Source: Aestuariirhabdus haliotis | GTDB lineage: Bacteria; Pseudomonadota; Gammaproteobacteria; Pseudomonadales; Aestuariirhabdaceae | DNA length: 64,000 nucleotides | Direction of reading: 5' to 3' | Assembly (NCBI RefSeq): GCF_023509475.1 | Contig: NZ_JAKSDZ010000011.1 | Coordinates: 20,980 to 84,979, forward strand | Made by a program: the position numbers and the translations under genes | Shown: positions 27,107-36,469 of the stretch, piece by piece | Numbering within the stretch: the stretch's first letter is position 1 | Layout: every line of letters starts with the position of its first letter | Notes under the pieces: generated by a model | What the model saw: the letters and a program-made list of their open reading frames with translations, nothing else | The model's database searches: none | Told to the model about the DNA's origin: nothing

Positions 27107-27143
27107 AATTATTGGGGTAGATCTGCAACAGTCACCGGTTGCA

Positions 27144-27560
27144 TTACCAATCGCGCTTGCTGCGACCGGCCTTGATACTGCTCCGCTGGGATTTCCTGTC
27201 CAGTCGTCGCTGTTGCGAACCCCGGGTGGGTTTGGTGGCGATACGACGCTTTTGCACGATCGCCACGCTTTTAATCAGCGTCTGTAAACGCTCCAGTGCA
27301 TCTTCCCGATTACGCTCCTGGGTACGGTGCTGTTGGGCCTTGATGATGATCACACCCTCGCGGGTGATACGGCTATCCTTCAACGCCAGCAAGCGCTCCT
27401 TATAAAACTCCGGTAGGGATGAGGCGTTGATATCGAAGCGCAGGTGAATCGCGGTCGAGACCTTATTCACATTTTGACCGCCCGCGCCCTGGGCGCGAAC
27501 GGCACTGATTTCCCACTCGTTATCGGCCAGAACTACCTGATTGGAAACCAACAACGGCAT
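27144..27560 (-). CDS. arfB: Alternative ribosome-rescue factor ArfB (YaeJ)
   Basis: 138 residues. The catalytic GGQ is at residues 27-29 (AQGAGGQNVNK), followed by the class I release-factor fold and a basic tail (QQRRLDRKSQRSSIKAGRSK) that enters the empty mRNA channel. ArfB hydrolyses peptidyl-tRNA on ribosomes stalled without a stop codon. It lies 8 bases after the DUF1289 gene. Confidence 0.93.
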   Translation of the reverse strand: MPLLVSNQVVLADNEWEISAVRAQGAGGQNVNKVSTAIHLRFDINASSLPEFYKERLLALKDSRITREGVIIIKAQQHRTQERNREDALERLQTLIKSVAIVQKRRIATKPTRGSQQRRLDRKSQRSSIKAGRSKRDW

Positions 27561-27568
27561 GGTTCAGC

Positions 27569-27799
27569 CTAAGCCTGCTGGGCTTGCTTGAGGGCCCGCA
27601 TTCCGTTGTATTTTTTCAGCGCCTTGGTGCGGATCACTTCCAGAAACTCTTCCGGATTGTCGTAATCCATACGATCCATAAAATCGACCAGTTCCTGCAC
27701 CAACGCACGACCACCGTTAATCTCTTCCCTGGTGCGGCCACAACCGCCGCAGACCGCGTCATCTTTAACGCACTCACTGATACAGGGGGAAAACTTCAT
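27569..27799 (-). CDS. DUF1289 family small zinc-ribbon-like protein
   Basis: 76 residues. The N-terminus SPCISECVKDDAVCGGCGRTREEI has the four cysteines and GCGRT-EI signature of DUF1289, probably a zinc site. A helical C-terminus follows. It is just upstream of arfB and probably co-transcribed. Function unknown. Confidence 0.85.
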   Translation of the reverse strand: MKFSPCISECVKDDAVCGGCGRTREEINGGRALVQELVDFMDRMDYDNPEEFLEVIRTKALKKYNGMRALKQAQQA

Positions 27800-27918
27800 A
27801 CCATCACTCCGCAGTTATTGGGCAACGCCCAGTGTGCCAGGCCTTTGCCCAACCATTTCAGTCAACTATTATACCTGTCCACAGGCGCATCTCCAGTACA
27901 CCCGCTAGGCAGCAGGTC

Positions 27919-30900
27919 CTACCCCAGCAGAGGTTCTTTCGATTCGTCCTCATCGGCCAATACGGTCTCCATAAAGTCGAGCGCAGCCTGATGGCGAATG
28001 GTGCGACGGTGATTTTCCCACAGCACCTTGATCTTCTCCTGGTTCAGCTCCTTACGATCGACAAAAACTCGAGTGTTAAGCTGACTGCCATTGGCCGGCG
28101 TCGCACTCGGTGCCTTGGCAAACACAAACTGGTTGCTGACCATATCCATAAAGGGCCCGGAGGCTTTGGAGGGCATAATAAAGATCACCTGCAGACCCAG
28201 GCTTTGGGTCAGGTAATCGAGCACCGCACGGGAACGGGCCTCATCCATTTTAGAGAAGGCTTCGTCCACCAGCACCATGCGCAGATGGCTATGGCCCTGG
28301 CTGAATTGCAACGCCGAGGTGATCGCCGCAGCACGTATCACATAGGCCGGAGTTTCCAACTGACCGCCACTGCCGGTACCGTATTGGCTGAGCGCAATAT
28401 CGGATTTGCCCTCGATCTTTTTGACGATTTCATAGCTGCGATAGTTTCGATAATCGGCGATCCGTTCCAGCTCGAGCAGGGCTTTCTGTTCGTCCTCATC
28501 CAGCAGCATATTAACCAGGCGATCCCGCACCTGTTGTAGCGCTGCTGGCAGTTCGCTGGCGAACAGGCTACCGCCGTCCCCCACCGGAATCTGTCGTACC
28601 TCCTCGAAGAAGCGCCAGTACTCGCGGTATTCAGGAATCCATTGCCAGCGGAATTCGTAAACTTCCTGCTCATGACCAAAGCGGTGATGCGCCAACTCTT
28701 CGTTCAGATCCTCCAGCACCTGCTTGCCATCACTGATGGATTGATGAATGGCGCCACACAGATGATCGATAAAGGTGTCGTCAAATTTACGCTTAAGCGA
28801 ACGAATGCGATCCTGTTTCTCGACCAGCACGTTGCCCTTAAGCTTATTGCTGACCAGCTGCAACTCATGATGAATTTTACTGATACTGGCAAACAACCGC
28901 GCATCGGGTTCATCGGCGCCGTCGATCATCAGATAGATGGCGTCTCCGGCCAGGCAGTTCTGGTTGTGATCCCGCACTCGCTGTACCAGATCGCTGCAGC
29001 ACTGGCGCAACTCGCGCACCGCTCCCTCGCTTTCCTGGCGCAAGCGTTCGATACTGGCGCCCACCGCTTCACGATCGGCGGTTGCCAACAGCACTTCCGG
29101 ATTGCACTCGGGCAGATGACGCGCGACCTCCATCAGGTCGGCTTCACGCTCGTCGAGGATTTCCAGAAAACGATCCTGGCGATCGGCAAAACGTTTTAAC
29201 GCCTGCTCGACCTGTTCCAATTGCTGTTGATCACGACCGCGGGTTTCGCGCTGGCTCAGCAACTGCTGTTCGCAATCGCGCACGCGCTCGCGTAACGCGT
29301 TGAGCTCCGCTTCCAGTTCGTCGTGATCGCTCAGGTCCAGTCCTTTTAGCTGGGCTTCCAACTGCAGGATTTGACGCTGATGGGACACCATGGTCTCGAT
29401 ACGATCGGCCACCCGCAGCGGGCGAATTCGGGACAGCGAATTCAGTAACTGCTCCATACGCTGGTTGGCCTGACGCGCGCTTTCGGCTTGCTGTTGCAGC
29501 TCCAGCAAGGCATGCTGCTTGGCCGCCAAAGCCCGCTGCCGCGCCGCCTTGCCAAACACCAGTTCCGCATCATCCAGATCGCAACGCCACATACTGTAAT
29601 TGCCCGAGCCCATACCGGCAGCCGTTACGCCTCGGCGGGTTTGGCGCAGCTGATCGGCACTGCGTACCTGTTGCACATTGCCGTAGCTGGCGATCAGGTA
29701 ATCCCGGGCAACCACATGACCGAACTCCATCAACTGGATGATCGAGTCGCTATCCGGTTGCTGACGAGCAGCATCCTGCCGAGCTTTGCTGCCCTGAATA
29801 ACCTTGGCACTGCTGCGGCCTTTCATGGCCCGTACAATCTCGATAGCCCGAGCCTCAAACTCGGGTTCGACGATCAAACCGAAGCGGTTGCCACCCAGAT
29901 AACCTTCGATCGCCGACTGCCAATCGGCATCAATCACCTCGACGAACTCGCACAACACTTTCGGATCAGCCTCCGGACACTGCTCTCGAATGGCTTGCAA
30001 GGCGTCGGCGACGCCCCGAGGGTAGCGTACCCGCTGGGTATTCTGCAGGTTACCAATGTCCCGTTCGAGCTGCTTACGCTGGTTGTCCAGACGCTGCCAC
30101 TGCTCTTCGCGCTGGCCACTGAAGCGTTGCAGGCGCGGCAAGGGCGTGTCCTCCCCCTGTAACATGACCGCCAGTTGACCGTGGACTTTCTGCAGCTTAC
30201 GGGCTTGTTCTAGCTGGGCTTCCAATGGTGCGATATCCACCCAATCCTGATGCTGCAAGCTGGTGTAGTCGAGGCCGTTACCGCCAAGTTCCAGTATCTG
30301 TTGCGCCTGTTCATACAGACCACCCAGCTCCAGCTGGTCACGCAGCCCCTTGTCTTCCAGCACCTGCTGCTGCATCACGGCAGCATCCAGGTTGGCATTG
30401 AGCAAACTGTCTTCGCTGAGTAACTGCACCGCCTGTTCGACCAGTTGTTGCTGGGTCTGTTCCAGACTCTGCTGTAGCTCGTCTTTTTCCTGCAGCACGG
30501 CGGTGCCCATACGACGCGCTTCGAGCTGAATCAACTGTTGCTGCAAGCGTTGCTGCTGCTCTTCAAAGTTGCGCGCCTCGGACTCATTGCTCTCGAGCCC
30601 TTCGCGTAGCGTTTGCTGACGCTGCTTCTCTTTCAGATATTGCTGCTGCACTTGCAGGTAATCCACCCGCGCTTCGGTGTAACGCAGCGTATTGCTGCGC
30701 ACCCACTCCTGCAGATAACGCTCACCCAACACTGCAGCGCCGTCCAGTCGCTCGATCTCTTGTTGAATACGGCGGGCATCACTTTCCATACCATTGATGG
30801 TTTTCATCATGGTGGAAACGGAGCGAATGGCCTCGCCCAGGTCCCGGGGTTCGAGTATCTCCTGGGCGACAAAATCGGTAATCGAACCGACTGGCTTGTA

Positions 30901-31557
30901 GGCCATAAACCGCGAAAAGGCACGCGCAGCATGATGGGATTCTCGCTCACTCACCGAACCCTCTTTGCCCCGCAACGCACCGTAGAGCCGGCCCAGATAG
31001 GATTTTTTGGTGCCGTACTCTTCCACCGCACGCTTACCAAAACGGCGCTGCAATTCGACCGGCAACTCATCGAGAGTAAATAACTGATCGCTGTCGCGAA
31101 AAAAATCCTGCTTGCACAACTGCTCGTTGGGAATGATAAAAAAGCGCGAATCCAGTTCCCGAGCTACGGCCTGCTTACCCGCCGTATCATAATCGGCTCG
31201 CACGCCGATCATGGCAGTGAAGGGCGTAGCGTCCTCCCCCTTAGTGGGATAAAACACGGCTGCCAGAAAGCCATCGCAGCGCCAGGGCCGGGCAAAGCTG
31301 CCGTCATCGCAACCGAGCACATAGGACGCCAGGGTTCGCACCTGCTTGCCACCACGACCTTTCTGGGTCGTTTCATCCTGCCCGGGATTGTAATTGAACA
31401 GATTGTTCTTGGCAGCGGTCATGATGGTCTGAATGGCATCGGCGGCGGTGGTTTTACCACTGCCTGAAGCACCCGACAACAGGTTCACTGGCCCCATATC
31501 AAATTCGGTGGCCGGCACATTGCCCCAGTTAATAAATACAAATCGCTTGAGATACAT
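27919..31557 (-). CDS. mksB: SMC-like ATPase of a Mks/Wadjet condensin (MksB/JetC)
   Basis: A 1212-residue SMC-type ATPase. Walker A GASGSGKTT is at residues 29-37. The C-terminal head carries the signature GTGSGGQ and Walker B MVLVDEAFSKMD. Between them lie long glutamine- and glutamate-rich coiled coils around a hinge region. In MksBEF of Pseudomonas and in Wadjet JetABC this subunit loads and moves on DNA. It starts three bases after the mksE-like stop. No MksG/JetD nuclease gene follows: the next gene downstream is the DUF1289 gene. Confidence 0.88.
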   Translation of the reverse strand: MYLKRFVFINWGNVPATEFDMGPVNLLSGASGSGKTTAADAIQTIMTAAKNNLFNYNPGQDETTQKGRGGKQVRTLASYVLGCDDGSFARPWRCDGFLAAVFYPTKGEDATPFTAMIGVRADYDTAGKQAVARELDSRFFIIPNEQLCKQDFFRDSDQLFTLDELPVELQRRFGKRAVEEYGTKKSYLGRLYGALRGKEGSVSERESHHAARAFSRFMAYKPVGSITDFVAQEILEPRDLGEAIRSVSTMMKTINGMESDARRIQQEIERLDGAAVLGERYLQEWVRSNTLRYTEARVDYLQVQQQYLKEKQRQQTLREGLESNESEARNFEEQQQRLQQQLIQLEARRMGTAVLQEKDELQQSLEQTQQQLVEQAVQLLSEDSLLNANLDAAVMQQQVLEDKGLRDQLELGGLYEQAQQILELGGNGLDYTSLQHQDWVDIAPLEAQLEQARKLQKVHGQLAVMLQGEDTPLPRLQRFSGQREEQWQRLDNQRKQLERDIGNLQNTQRVRYPRGVADALQAIREQCPEADPKVLCEFVEVIDADWQSAIEGYLGGNRFGLIVEPEFEARAIEIVRAMKGRSSAKVIQGSKARQDAARQQPDSDSIIQLMEFGHVVARDYLIASYGNVQQVRSADQLRQTRRGVTAAGMGSGNYSMWRCDLDDAELVFGKAARQRALAAKQHALLELQQQAESARQANQRMEQLLNSLSRIRPLRVADRIETMVSHQRQILQLEAQLKGLDLSDHDELEAELNALRERVRDCEQQLLSQRETRGRDQQQLEQVEQALKRFADRQDRFLEILDEREADLMEVARHLPECNPEVLLATADREAVGASIERLRQESEGAVRELRQCCSDLVQRVRDHNQNCLAGDAIYLMIDGADEPDARLFASISKIHHELQLVSNKLKGNVLVEKQDRIRSLKRKFDDTFIDHLCGAIHQSISDGKQVLEDLNEELAHHRFGHEQEVYEFRWQWIPEYREYWRFFEEVRQIPVGDGGSLFASELPAALQQVRDRLVNMLLDEDEQKALLELERIADYRNYRSYEIVKKIEGKSDIALSQYGTGSGGQLETPAYVIRAAAITSALQFSQGHSHLRMVLVDEAFSKMDEARSRAVLDYLTQSLGLQVIFIMPSKASGPFMDMVSNQFVFAKAPSATPANGSQLNTRVFVDRKELNQEKIKVLWENHRRTIRHQAALDFMETVLADEDESKEPLLG

Positions 31558-31560
31558 CGA

Positions 31561-32415
31561 CTAGGACTCTCCACCAAATAGAGATGAGGGTATTCCTTTT
31601 TCGGACTGCTTCAGTTCATCCTTATCATTATTATCGGACAACGGCTCAGCGGTATGTAGCGCAGCATCAGACGAGCCTTCACTGCGACTGTCCTTGATTT
31701 GATCGGGATTCGGTGACGGGTTCTGTTCATCCTGATCGGGCTCGCTCTCACACTCGCTTTCCAGACTTGGGGCTTCGGGTTCGAGCAAACCCTGCAGCAC
31801 TTCATGACTCACCAGCGAGGTGATCATCGGCCGAATACGCAACCAGGCTTCGCCACTGTCCAACATCTCTTCCTGGCCAAATTGAATCACTCGCATGCGT
31901 TTAAGGGCACGAAACAGCGCGCGACGATCGGTGCTCTGTAACGGCAACGTGCGGTTGAGCAAGCTCTTCATGGCGATGCTGACCGACTCCAGTGACACCA
32001 TGGCACAACCCCGATCATCGATTTGGCCCTCGCGCAATTGCTGTTCGTACTGGCTGCGCAATACCAACAGCAAGGCCACCTCGCCCTGACCCGGGCGGGT
32101 ACGGAAGCCGCTGAAACCCTGATCTTCATCGTCCATGCCCGGCACCTGGGCACCAGGGGGATAGAGCCGCAGATAATGAAACAGATCATCATGCTGGACC
32201 CGCACACCGATCACCCGCAGGTAATCGTCCACCAGAGATTTAATGCGCAGGTAACGGTCGTAGAGTTCCTGCTCGGTCTGGCTTTCGTCCCGGCAAATGA
32301 CGCCGTAGTCCAGCAGTCGTTGTACGACTTGCTGAAAAGCACTCAGCTCCAGCTGCTGCTTGCCCAGCTGTTCCTGCAACAGATCAGTTATCACGGCTTG
32401 TTTATCTCCTCGCAC
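31561..32415 (-). CDS. mksE: KITE-like subunit of Mks/Wadjet condensin (MksE/JetB, DUF4194)
   Basis: A 284-residue protein. The folded part (about 1-210) has the winged-helix layout of MksE/JetB subunits, with RLLDYGVICRDES near residue 32 and a repeated-helix middle. The last ~70 residues are acidic and low-complexity (ESECESEPDQDEQNPSPN). It overlaps the end of the upstream gene by 25 bases and nearly abuts mksB, so the three are translationally coupled. Confidence 0.82.
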   Translation of the reverse strand: MRGDKQAVITDLLQEQLGKQQLELSAFQQVVQRLLDYGVICRDESQTEQELYDRYLRIKSLVDDYLRVIGVRVQHDDLFHYLRLYPPGAQVPGMDDEDQGFSGFRTRPGQGEVALLLVLRSQYEQQLREGQIDDRGCAMVSLESVSIAMKSLLNRTLPLQSTDRRALFRALKRMRVIQFGQEEMLDSGEAWLRIRPMITSLVSHEVLQGLLEPEAPSLESECESEPDQDEQNPSPNPDQIKDSRSEGSSDAALHTAEPLSDNNDKDELKQSEKGIPSSLFGGES

Positions 32416-33893
32416 CAGATTTCAAAACAATCGGCGCGTGTAAAAAAATCATGGTCGGGGCTAGCGACGGTTGATTCATCGTCGTTAAAGAAACGAACGC
32501 AAATGCGTTGCTCGCTGGAGCGGTCATTGATCGACGCCAGCTCGATCAGGTGCGTGCGAGACAGCAATTGAATGGCATCGGTAACGGGCAACTGGTCGCT
32601 GCGAATACGCTCACCGGCAGCCAGCTGTTCACTCAAATAACGGCGGCTGGTCCGGGAGTTAATGACAAAAGCTTTGTCTAACGCCTCTTTGATAAAAGCT
32701 TGCTGGCGCGCTTCCTGATCCATCTCCACGTCCCCTTCTAGCCGGGTCTGAACACGCCGCAAACTGCGACGCTCGCGCAATTTGACGGAAGCCGGATCGA
32801 GCAGATTAATAGAGACACCGGCCAGCTGTTCGGCCGCGCGTTGCAAGCGTTGTTGTTGCACTGCTGGCGGCAGCTGTTGCATACGCTCGCACACCTGTTG
32901 AATATCGGCACGTTGCTGGCTGGCCAGGTAGGTCATTTGACGAATAATAATGTCGGCCCGCTGGGTGTAACTTTGCAAGGCCTGGCGAACCTGGGGCAGC
33001 ATCACTTCGCAGGCGTTACGCACCCGCAGCTCGACCCCTTCGAGCACCTGCATCAGCAGCGATTGCCGACGATCCTCGACATAATCGGGCAAGGAGGTAC
33101 GCAGCTGTTTTTCCGCTTCGACCTTGAAGGTACTGTCCTTGCGTTTGATGCCGCGGAGCAGTCGGTTGATCTCTTCGCGGTATTTTTCCACGCTATCGGC
33201 GGACAGGCGTACGGCGATATCGGGTTCGAAACGGGTGTCCATGTAGTCAAAAAATTCTTCGCTGGCCTGCTGTACCACCAACTGTTGCTCAACCGCCATA
33301 ACCAATTGACGCTTGCGATCTTCCAGCTCCGTAACCAGATCGGAAAAGTCGCTGATGATACGCTCGGAAAATTCCCAGGCATCGAGCAGATCATGGATTT
33401 CACCGCGCTCGTAAAAAGCCCGCAGGGCGTTACGCGTATTGCGCGTGTTACGATGGCGAGTGCGAAAACGTTGTTGCTCGACATCCACCAGCGGCTGGGC
33501 AAACAAACGTCCGTTGCGAGTAAAACGGTAACTGCCTTGCAAGTTCACTTCATCGAACAGCTGCTCGATCCAGCCCTGCTCAATCAAACGGTTGAGCACC
33601 CAACCGGCCCGTTCCCGCTCGCCACGTAACCCGGCCAATTCGGCATCGGCTTCGTGGTCGGCAACCGTGCCAGTCTCGCCGCTTTCATCGTCCAGCGCTG
33701 GCGCCAGGGCCAGAGCCTCGGCGAACAGATCGATCACCTGTGAGCGCCCAAGATGATGACCGTAGTCGGCCATGGAGCCGTACACATGGTTATAGAGCGC
33801 CCGCAGGCACTGGGCCACACCTTCCCGGTATTTGCCGCTCAGGGGCTTAAAGAAATGACGATGCTGATCAACAAAGAACAGGGTCTGGTTCAT
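32391..33893 (-). CDS. mksF: Kleisin-like subunit of Mks/Wadjet condensin (MksF/JetA)
   Basis: A 500-residue protein opening FFVDQHRHFFKPLSGKYREG, as in JetA/MksF proteins. It continues with a winged helix and then long helical segments (RQQLVMAVEQQLVVQQASEE-like, positions ~200-300) that link the SMC heads. It is first of the three condensin genes and begins 45 bases after ubiI on the same strand, so it could be read from the ubi transcript. Confidence 0.82.
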   Translation of the reverse strand: MNQTLFFVDQHRHFFKPLSGKYREGVAQCLRALYNHVYGSMADYGHHLGRSQVIDLFAEALALAPALDDESGETGTVADHEADAELAGLRGERERAGWVLNRLIEQGWIEQLFDEVNLQGSYRFTRNGRLFAQPLVDVEQQRFRTRHRNTRNTRNALRAFYERGEIHDLLDAWEFSERIISDFSDLVTELEDRKRQLVMAVEQQLVVQQASEEFFDYMDTRFEPDIAVRLSADSVEKYREEINRLLRGIKRKDSTFKVEAEKQLRTSLPDYVEDRRQSLLMQVLEGVELRVRNACEVMLPQVRQALQSYTQRADIIIRQMTYLASQQRADIQQVCERMQQLPPAVQQQRLQRAAEQLAGVSINLLDPASVKLRERRSLRRVQTRLEGDVEMDQEARQQAFIKEALDKAFVINSRTSRRYLSEQLAAGERIRSDQLPVTDAIQLLSRTHLIELASINDRSSEQRICVRFFNDDESTVASPDHDFFTRADCFEIWCEEINKP

Positions 33894-33938
33894 ACGCGAC
33901 TACAACCTGCGCGCCCGAAATGGGCCATAAAAAAACAA

Positions 33939-35183
33939 TTAACGAGCCAAGCGGGGAATATCCCCTTGCAGCCCCATGGCCCGACGGATCAACTGCTGCT
34001 TGATCATAGGGGCACCATCCACCCAATTCATGCCACTGTTACGCAACAAACGCAGCGGCATCGAGCGATCATGAAACAGACGTTCGAAGAATTCCATGGC
34101 GCCCATCATCGACAGATTGGCGCCCTTGCGTTGACGTTGATACCGCTGCAACACCGCGAGACGCGCAATATCATCGCCCCGCTCATGGGCATGCAGGATG
34201 ACTTCAGCCAGCGCGGCAGCATCCATCAAGCCCAGATTAACGCCCTGCCCGGCCAGCGGGTGGATAGTGTGAGCGGCATCGCCGATCAAGGCAATGCCGG
34301 GCATCACATAATCGACGGCATGGCGCTGACGAAATGGGATGCAGTAACGCTGGTCGGTTGTCAGCACGGAGCCCAGGCGACCTTCGATGGCCCGCTCCAG
34401 CTCCTGGCAAAAGCTGCTATCGTCCAACGCCATCAAGCGCTCAGCCTGGTCGGGTACATTGGACCAGACGATGGAACAAAAATGGCGCCCATCGTCGCTG
34501 TCCGGAAGCGGCAAGAAAGCCAGCGGACCGGTTTCCAGAAAACTCTGCCAGGCGGTCTTGCGGTGGGACTCGCTCACCTCCACCGTGGTGACAATACCCT
34601 GGTGGAGATAATCCCACTCACGCATCGCAAACCCGGCGCAAGCCCGCAGCTGGGAGTTGGCCCCATCGGCAGCGACCAGCAGACGGGCCTCCAGCTCCAG
34701 TCCGGATTCGAGCCGCAACCTTGGCCCCAGTTCGCCATCGTCAAGCAAGGTTTGCAAGCGCTCACCGGCCAGCAAGCTGAGGTTGTCCTGGGTTTGCAGA
34801 CGATCCAGCAGCGCGGCCTGAGTCACTGAGTTTTCCACGATATGACCCAATACGGGATGCTGAATCTGATCGGCATGGAACTCTATGTGGCCGGTTCCCA
34901 AGCCATCCCATACCTGCATATGCCGATAGGGGCTGACCCGTTCATCGACCATCAGCGACCAGGCACCCAGATGCTCCAGAAAGCGCTGGGAAGAGACAGT
35001 CAGAGCGCTGACTCGAGGGTCAAATTCATGCTCATTCTGTGGCGAATTATCCCGCTGCAGGGGGCCGCCATCGATCAGGGCTATTCGCAAAGAGGCGTCA
35101 CGAAGCGCGCAGGCCAGCGCACTGCCTACCATACCGCCACCGACGATAATCAGATCGAATGTTGTTTGCATCGCTGTATTCAC
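33939..35183 (-). CDS. ubiI: FAD-dependent ubiquinone hydroxylase (UbiI/VisC-like)
   Basis: A 414-residue flavoprotein monooxygenase. The dinucleotide motif is DLIIVGGGMVGSALACAL; LVAADGANSQLR is the DG motif; GDAAHTIHPLAGQGVNLG is the second FAD motif. The segment VWDGLGTGHIEF ... LGHIVENSV matches VisC/UbiI of E. coli, which hydroxylates C5 of the ubiquinone ring. The gene order pepP-ubiH-ubiI is the same as in E. coli. UbiF-type specificity cannot be excluded. An internal ATG (MQTTFD) is an alternative start. Confidence 0.85.
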   Translation of the reverse strand: MNTAMQTTFDLIIVGGGMVGSALACALRDASLRIALIDGGPLQRDNSPQNEHEFDPRVSALTVSSQRFLEHLGAWSLMVDERVSPYRHMQVWDGLGTGHIEFHADQIQHPVLGHIVENSVTQAALLDRLQTQDNLSLLAGERLQTLLDDGELGPRLRLESGLELEARLLVAADGANSQLRACAGFAMREWDYLHQGIVTTVEVSESHRKTAWQSFLETGPLAFLPLPDSDDGRHFCSIVWSNVPDQAERLMALDDSSFCQELERAIEGRLGSVLTTDQRYCIPFRQRHAVDYVMPGIALIGDAAHTIHPLAGQGVNLGLMDAAALAEVILHAHERGDDIARLAVLQRYQRQRKGANLSMMGAMEFFERLFHDRSMPLRLLRNSGMNWVDGAPMIKQQLIRRAMGLQGDIPRLAR

Positions 35184-35239
35184 CTAGCCCGTTTCCTGCC
35201 CTTTATCGCACCCGACTTTATTGATCGGCCCTGACTTTA

Positions 35240-36469
35240 TTAATCGAACCGGGAATGCCCGGGTTCCCCAACCAGACCCATGGCCTGGCGGGTAAACCAG
35301 TGCTTCAGCCCTGGGCTCAGCTCCAACCCTAGCAAGCCCAGACCTCGTACCTGATTGAGCAGTGGTTGCTGGTTAGAAAACAGACGCACCACCCGATCAC
35401 TGAAACCGACCGTGCGCGTCTGGTCTTGCTGCTGCAATGCGACATAGTGGCTCAGCAGGCTCAGCTCACCGAGGGGCTTCCCTTCGGCCACCCCCTGCTC
35501 CAACACTCGTACCAGGGTCATCAGGTCCCGCAGGGCCAGGTTATAGCCCTGTCCTGCCACCGGGTGCAAGCTATGGGCCGCATTACCCAACACCACCAAT
35601 CCGGGACGCACCTGCTCGCTGGTCCACTTGAGACTCAATGGGTAGCTAAAACGCTCACCGACCCGCTGTAACCGTCCCAGGCGATAGCCGAAACGGCTTT
35701 GCAAACGCTGTAAAAACGCCGAGTCGTCAAGCGACAGAACAGCATCCGCCTCATCCTCCGGCAAGGTCCACACCAGAGCACTGCGGCCATCCGACAAGGG
35801 CAGTAATGCCATCGGGCCCTGGTCGGTGAAACGCTCGTAAGCCACCCCCTGATGGGGCTTACTGGTCGTGACATTGGCGATTAGTGCTCGCTGCTGATAG
35901 GCATTGCTGCGCTCACCAATACCCAGTTGCTGCGCCAGTCCGGAGCGACCGCCATCGGCCAGAATCGTCAGGTCGGCGCTGAGCGTTTCTGTTTCTCCTT
36001 GCTTGTCCAGCTCCAGCAACATACCGGTATCGCCGGCTCGCAAGCGGTTAACCCGAGCCGGGGCGATCCATTCGATGGTTGAATCAGACTGCAAATCGGA
36101 CTGCAACACCGAACCTAACCAGCGGTTTTCAACCACATACCCCAGCGCCTCAACGCCCATCTCTTCGTGCTCGAGACGGCTCATGCCAAAATGGCCTCGA
36201 TCGGACACATGCACACTGCGAATGGGGGTGACATTGCGGCTCAGCGCCGACCACAAACCCAGCTCTTCGTATATCTCCCGCGTGCCCCAGGCCAGCGCGG
36301 TAGAACGGGCGTCGTAACTGGGTTGCAGTACGCCGGGGTCATTGGTCAGGGGCTGGGATTCAATGATGCCCAGCGTCAGCCCTTGCCTGCGAATCAAGGG
36401 GCGCAAGGCACAAGCAAGGCTGGCTCCTACCATGCCACCACCAATGATCAGCAGGTCGTAGTGCTTCAT
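35240..36469 (-). CDS. ubiH: 2-octaprenyl-6-methoxyphenol hydroxylase UbiH
   Basis: About 409 residues, a second FAD monooxygenase with DLLIIGGGMVGASLACAL, TILADGGRSGLA and GNAAHSLHPVAGQGYNLALRD. It hydroxylates a ubiquinone ring carbon (C1 in E. coli). The ATG at 36469 overlaps the pepP stop as ATGA, so the two are translationally coupled; this favours it over the GTG six bases upstream. Confidence 0.9.
   Translation of the reverse strand: MKHYDLLIIGGGMVGASLACALRPLIRRQGLTLGIIESQPLTNDPGVLQPSYDARSTALAWGTREIYEELGLWSALSRNVTPIRSVHVSDRGHFGMSRLEHEEMGVEALGYVVENRWLGSVLQSDLQSDSTIEWIAPARVNRLRAGDTGMLLELDKQGETETLSADLTILADGGRSGLAQQLGIGERSNAYQQRALIANVTTSKPHQGVAYERFTDQGPMALLPLSDGRSALVWTLPEDEADAVLSLDDSAFLQRLQSRFGYRLGRLQRVGERFSYPLSLKWTSEQVRPGLVVLGNAAHSLHPVAGQGYNLALRDLMTLVRVLEQGVAEGKPLGELSLLSHYVALQQQDQTRTVGFSDRVVRLFSNQQPLLNQVRGLGLLGLELSPGLKHWFTRQAMGLVGEPGHSRFD

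Noticed and set aside
27832..30162. Long plus-strand open frames opposite the condensin ATPase gene
   Set aside because: They are shadows of the 27919-31557 gene: no ribosome-binding sites, no recognisable domains, and biased composition expected from the opposite strand of a high-GC coding region.
27919..33893. Reading the three-gene block as a complete Wadjet anti-plasmid system
   Set aside because: The JetD nuclease subunit required for cleavage is not present next to it, so only the condensin part is supported here.
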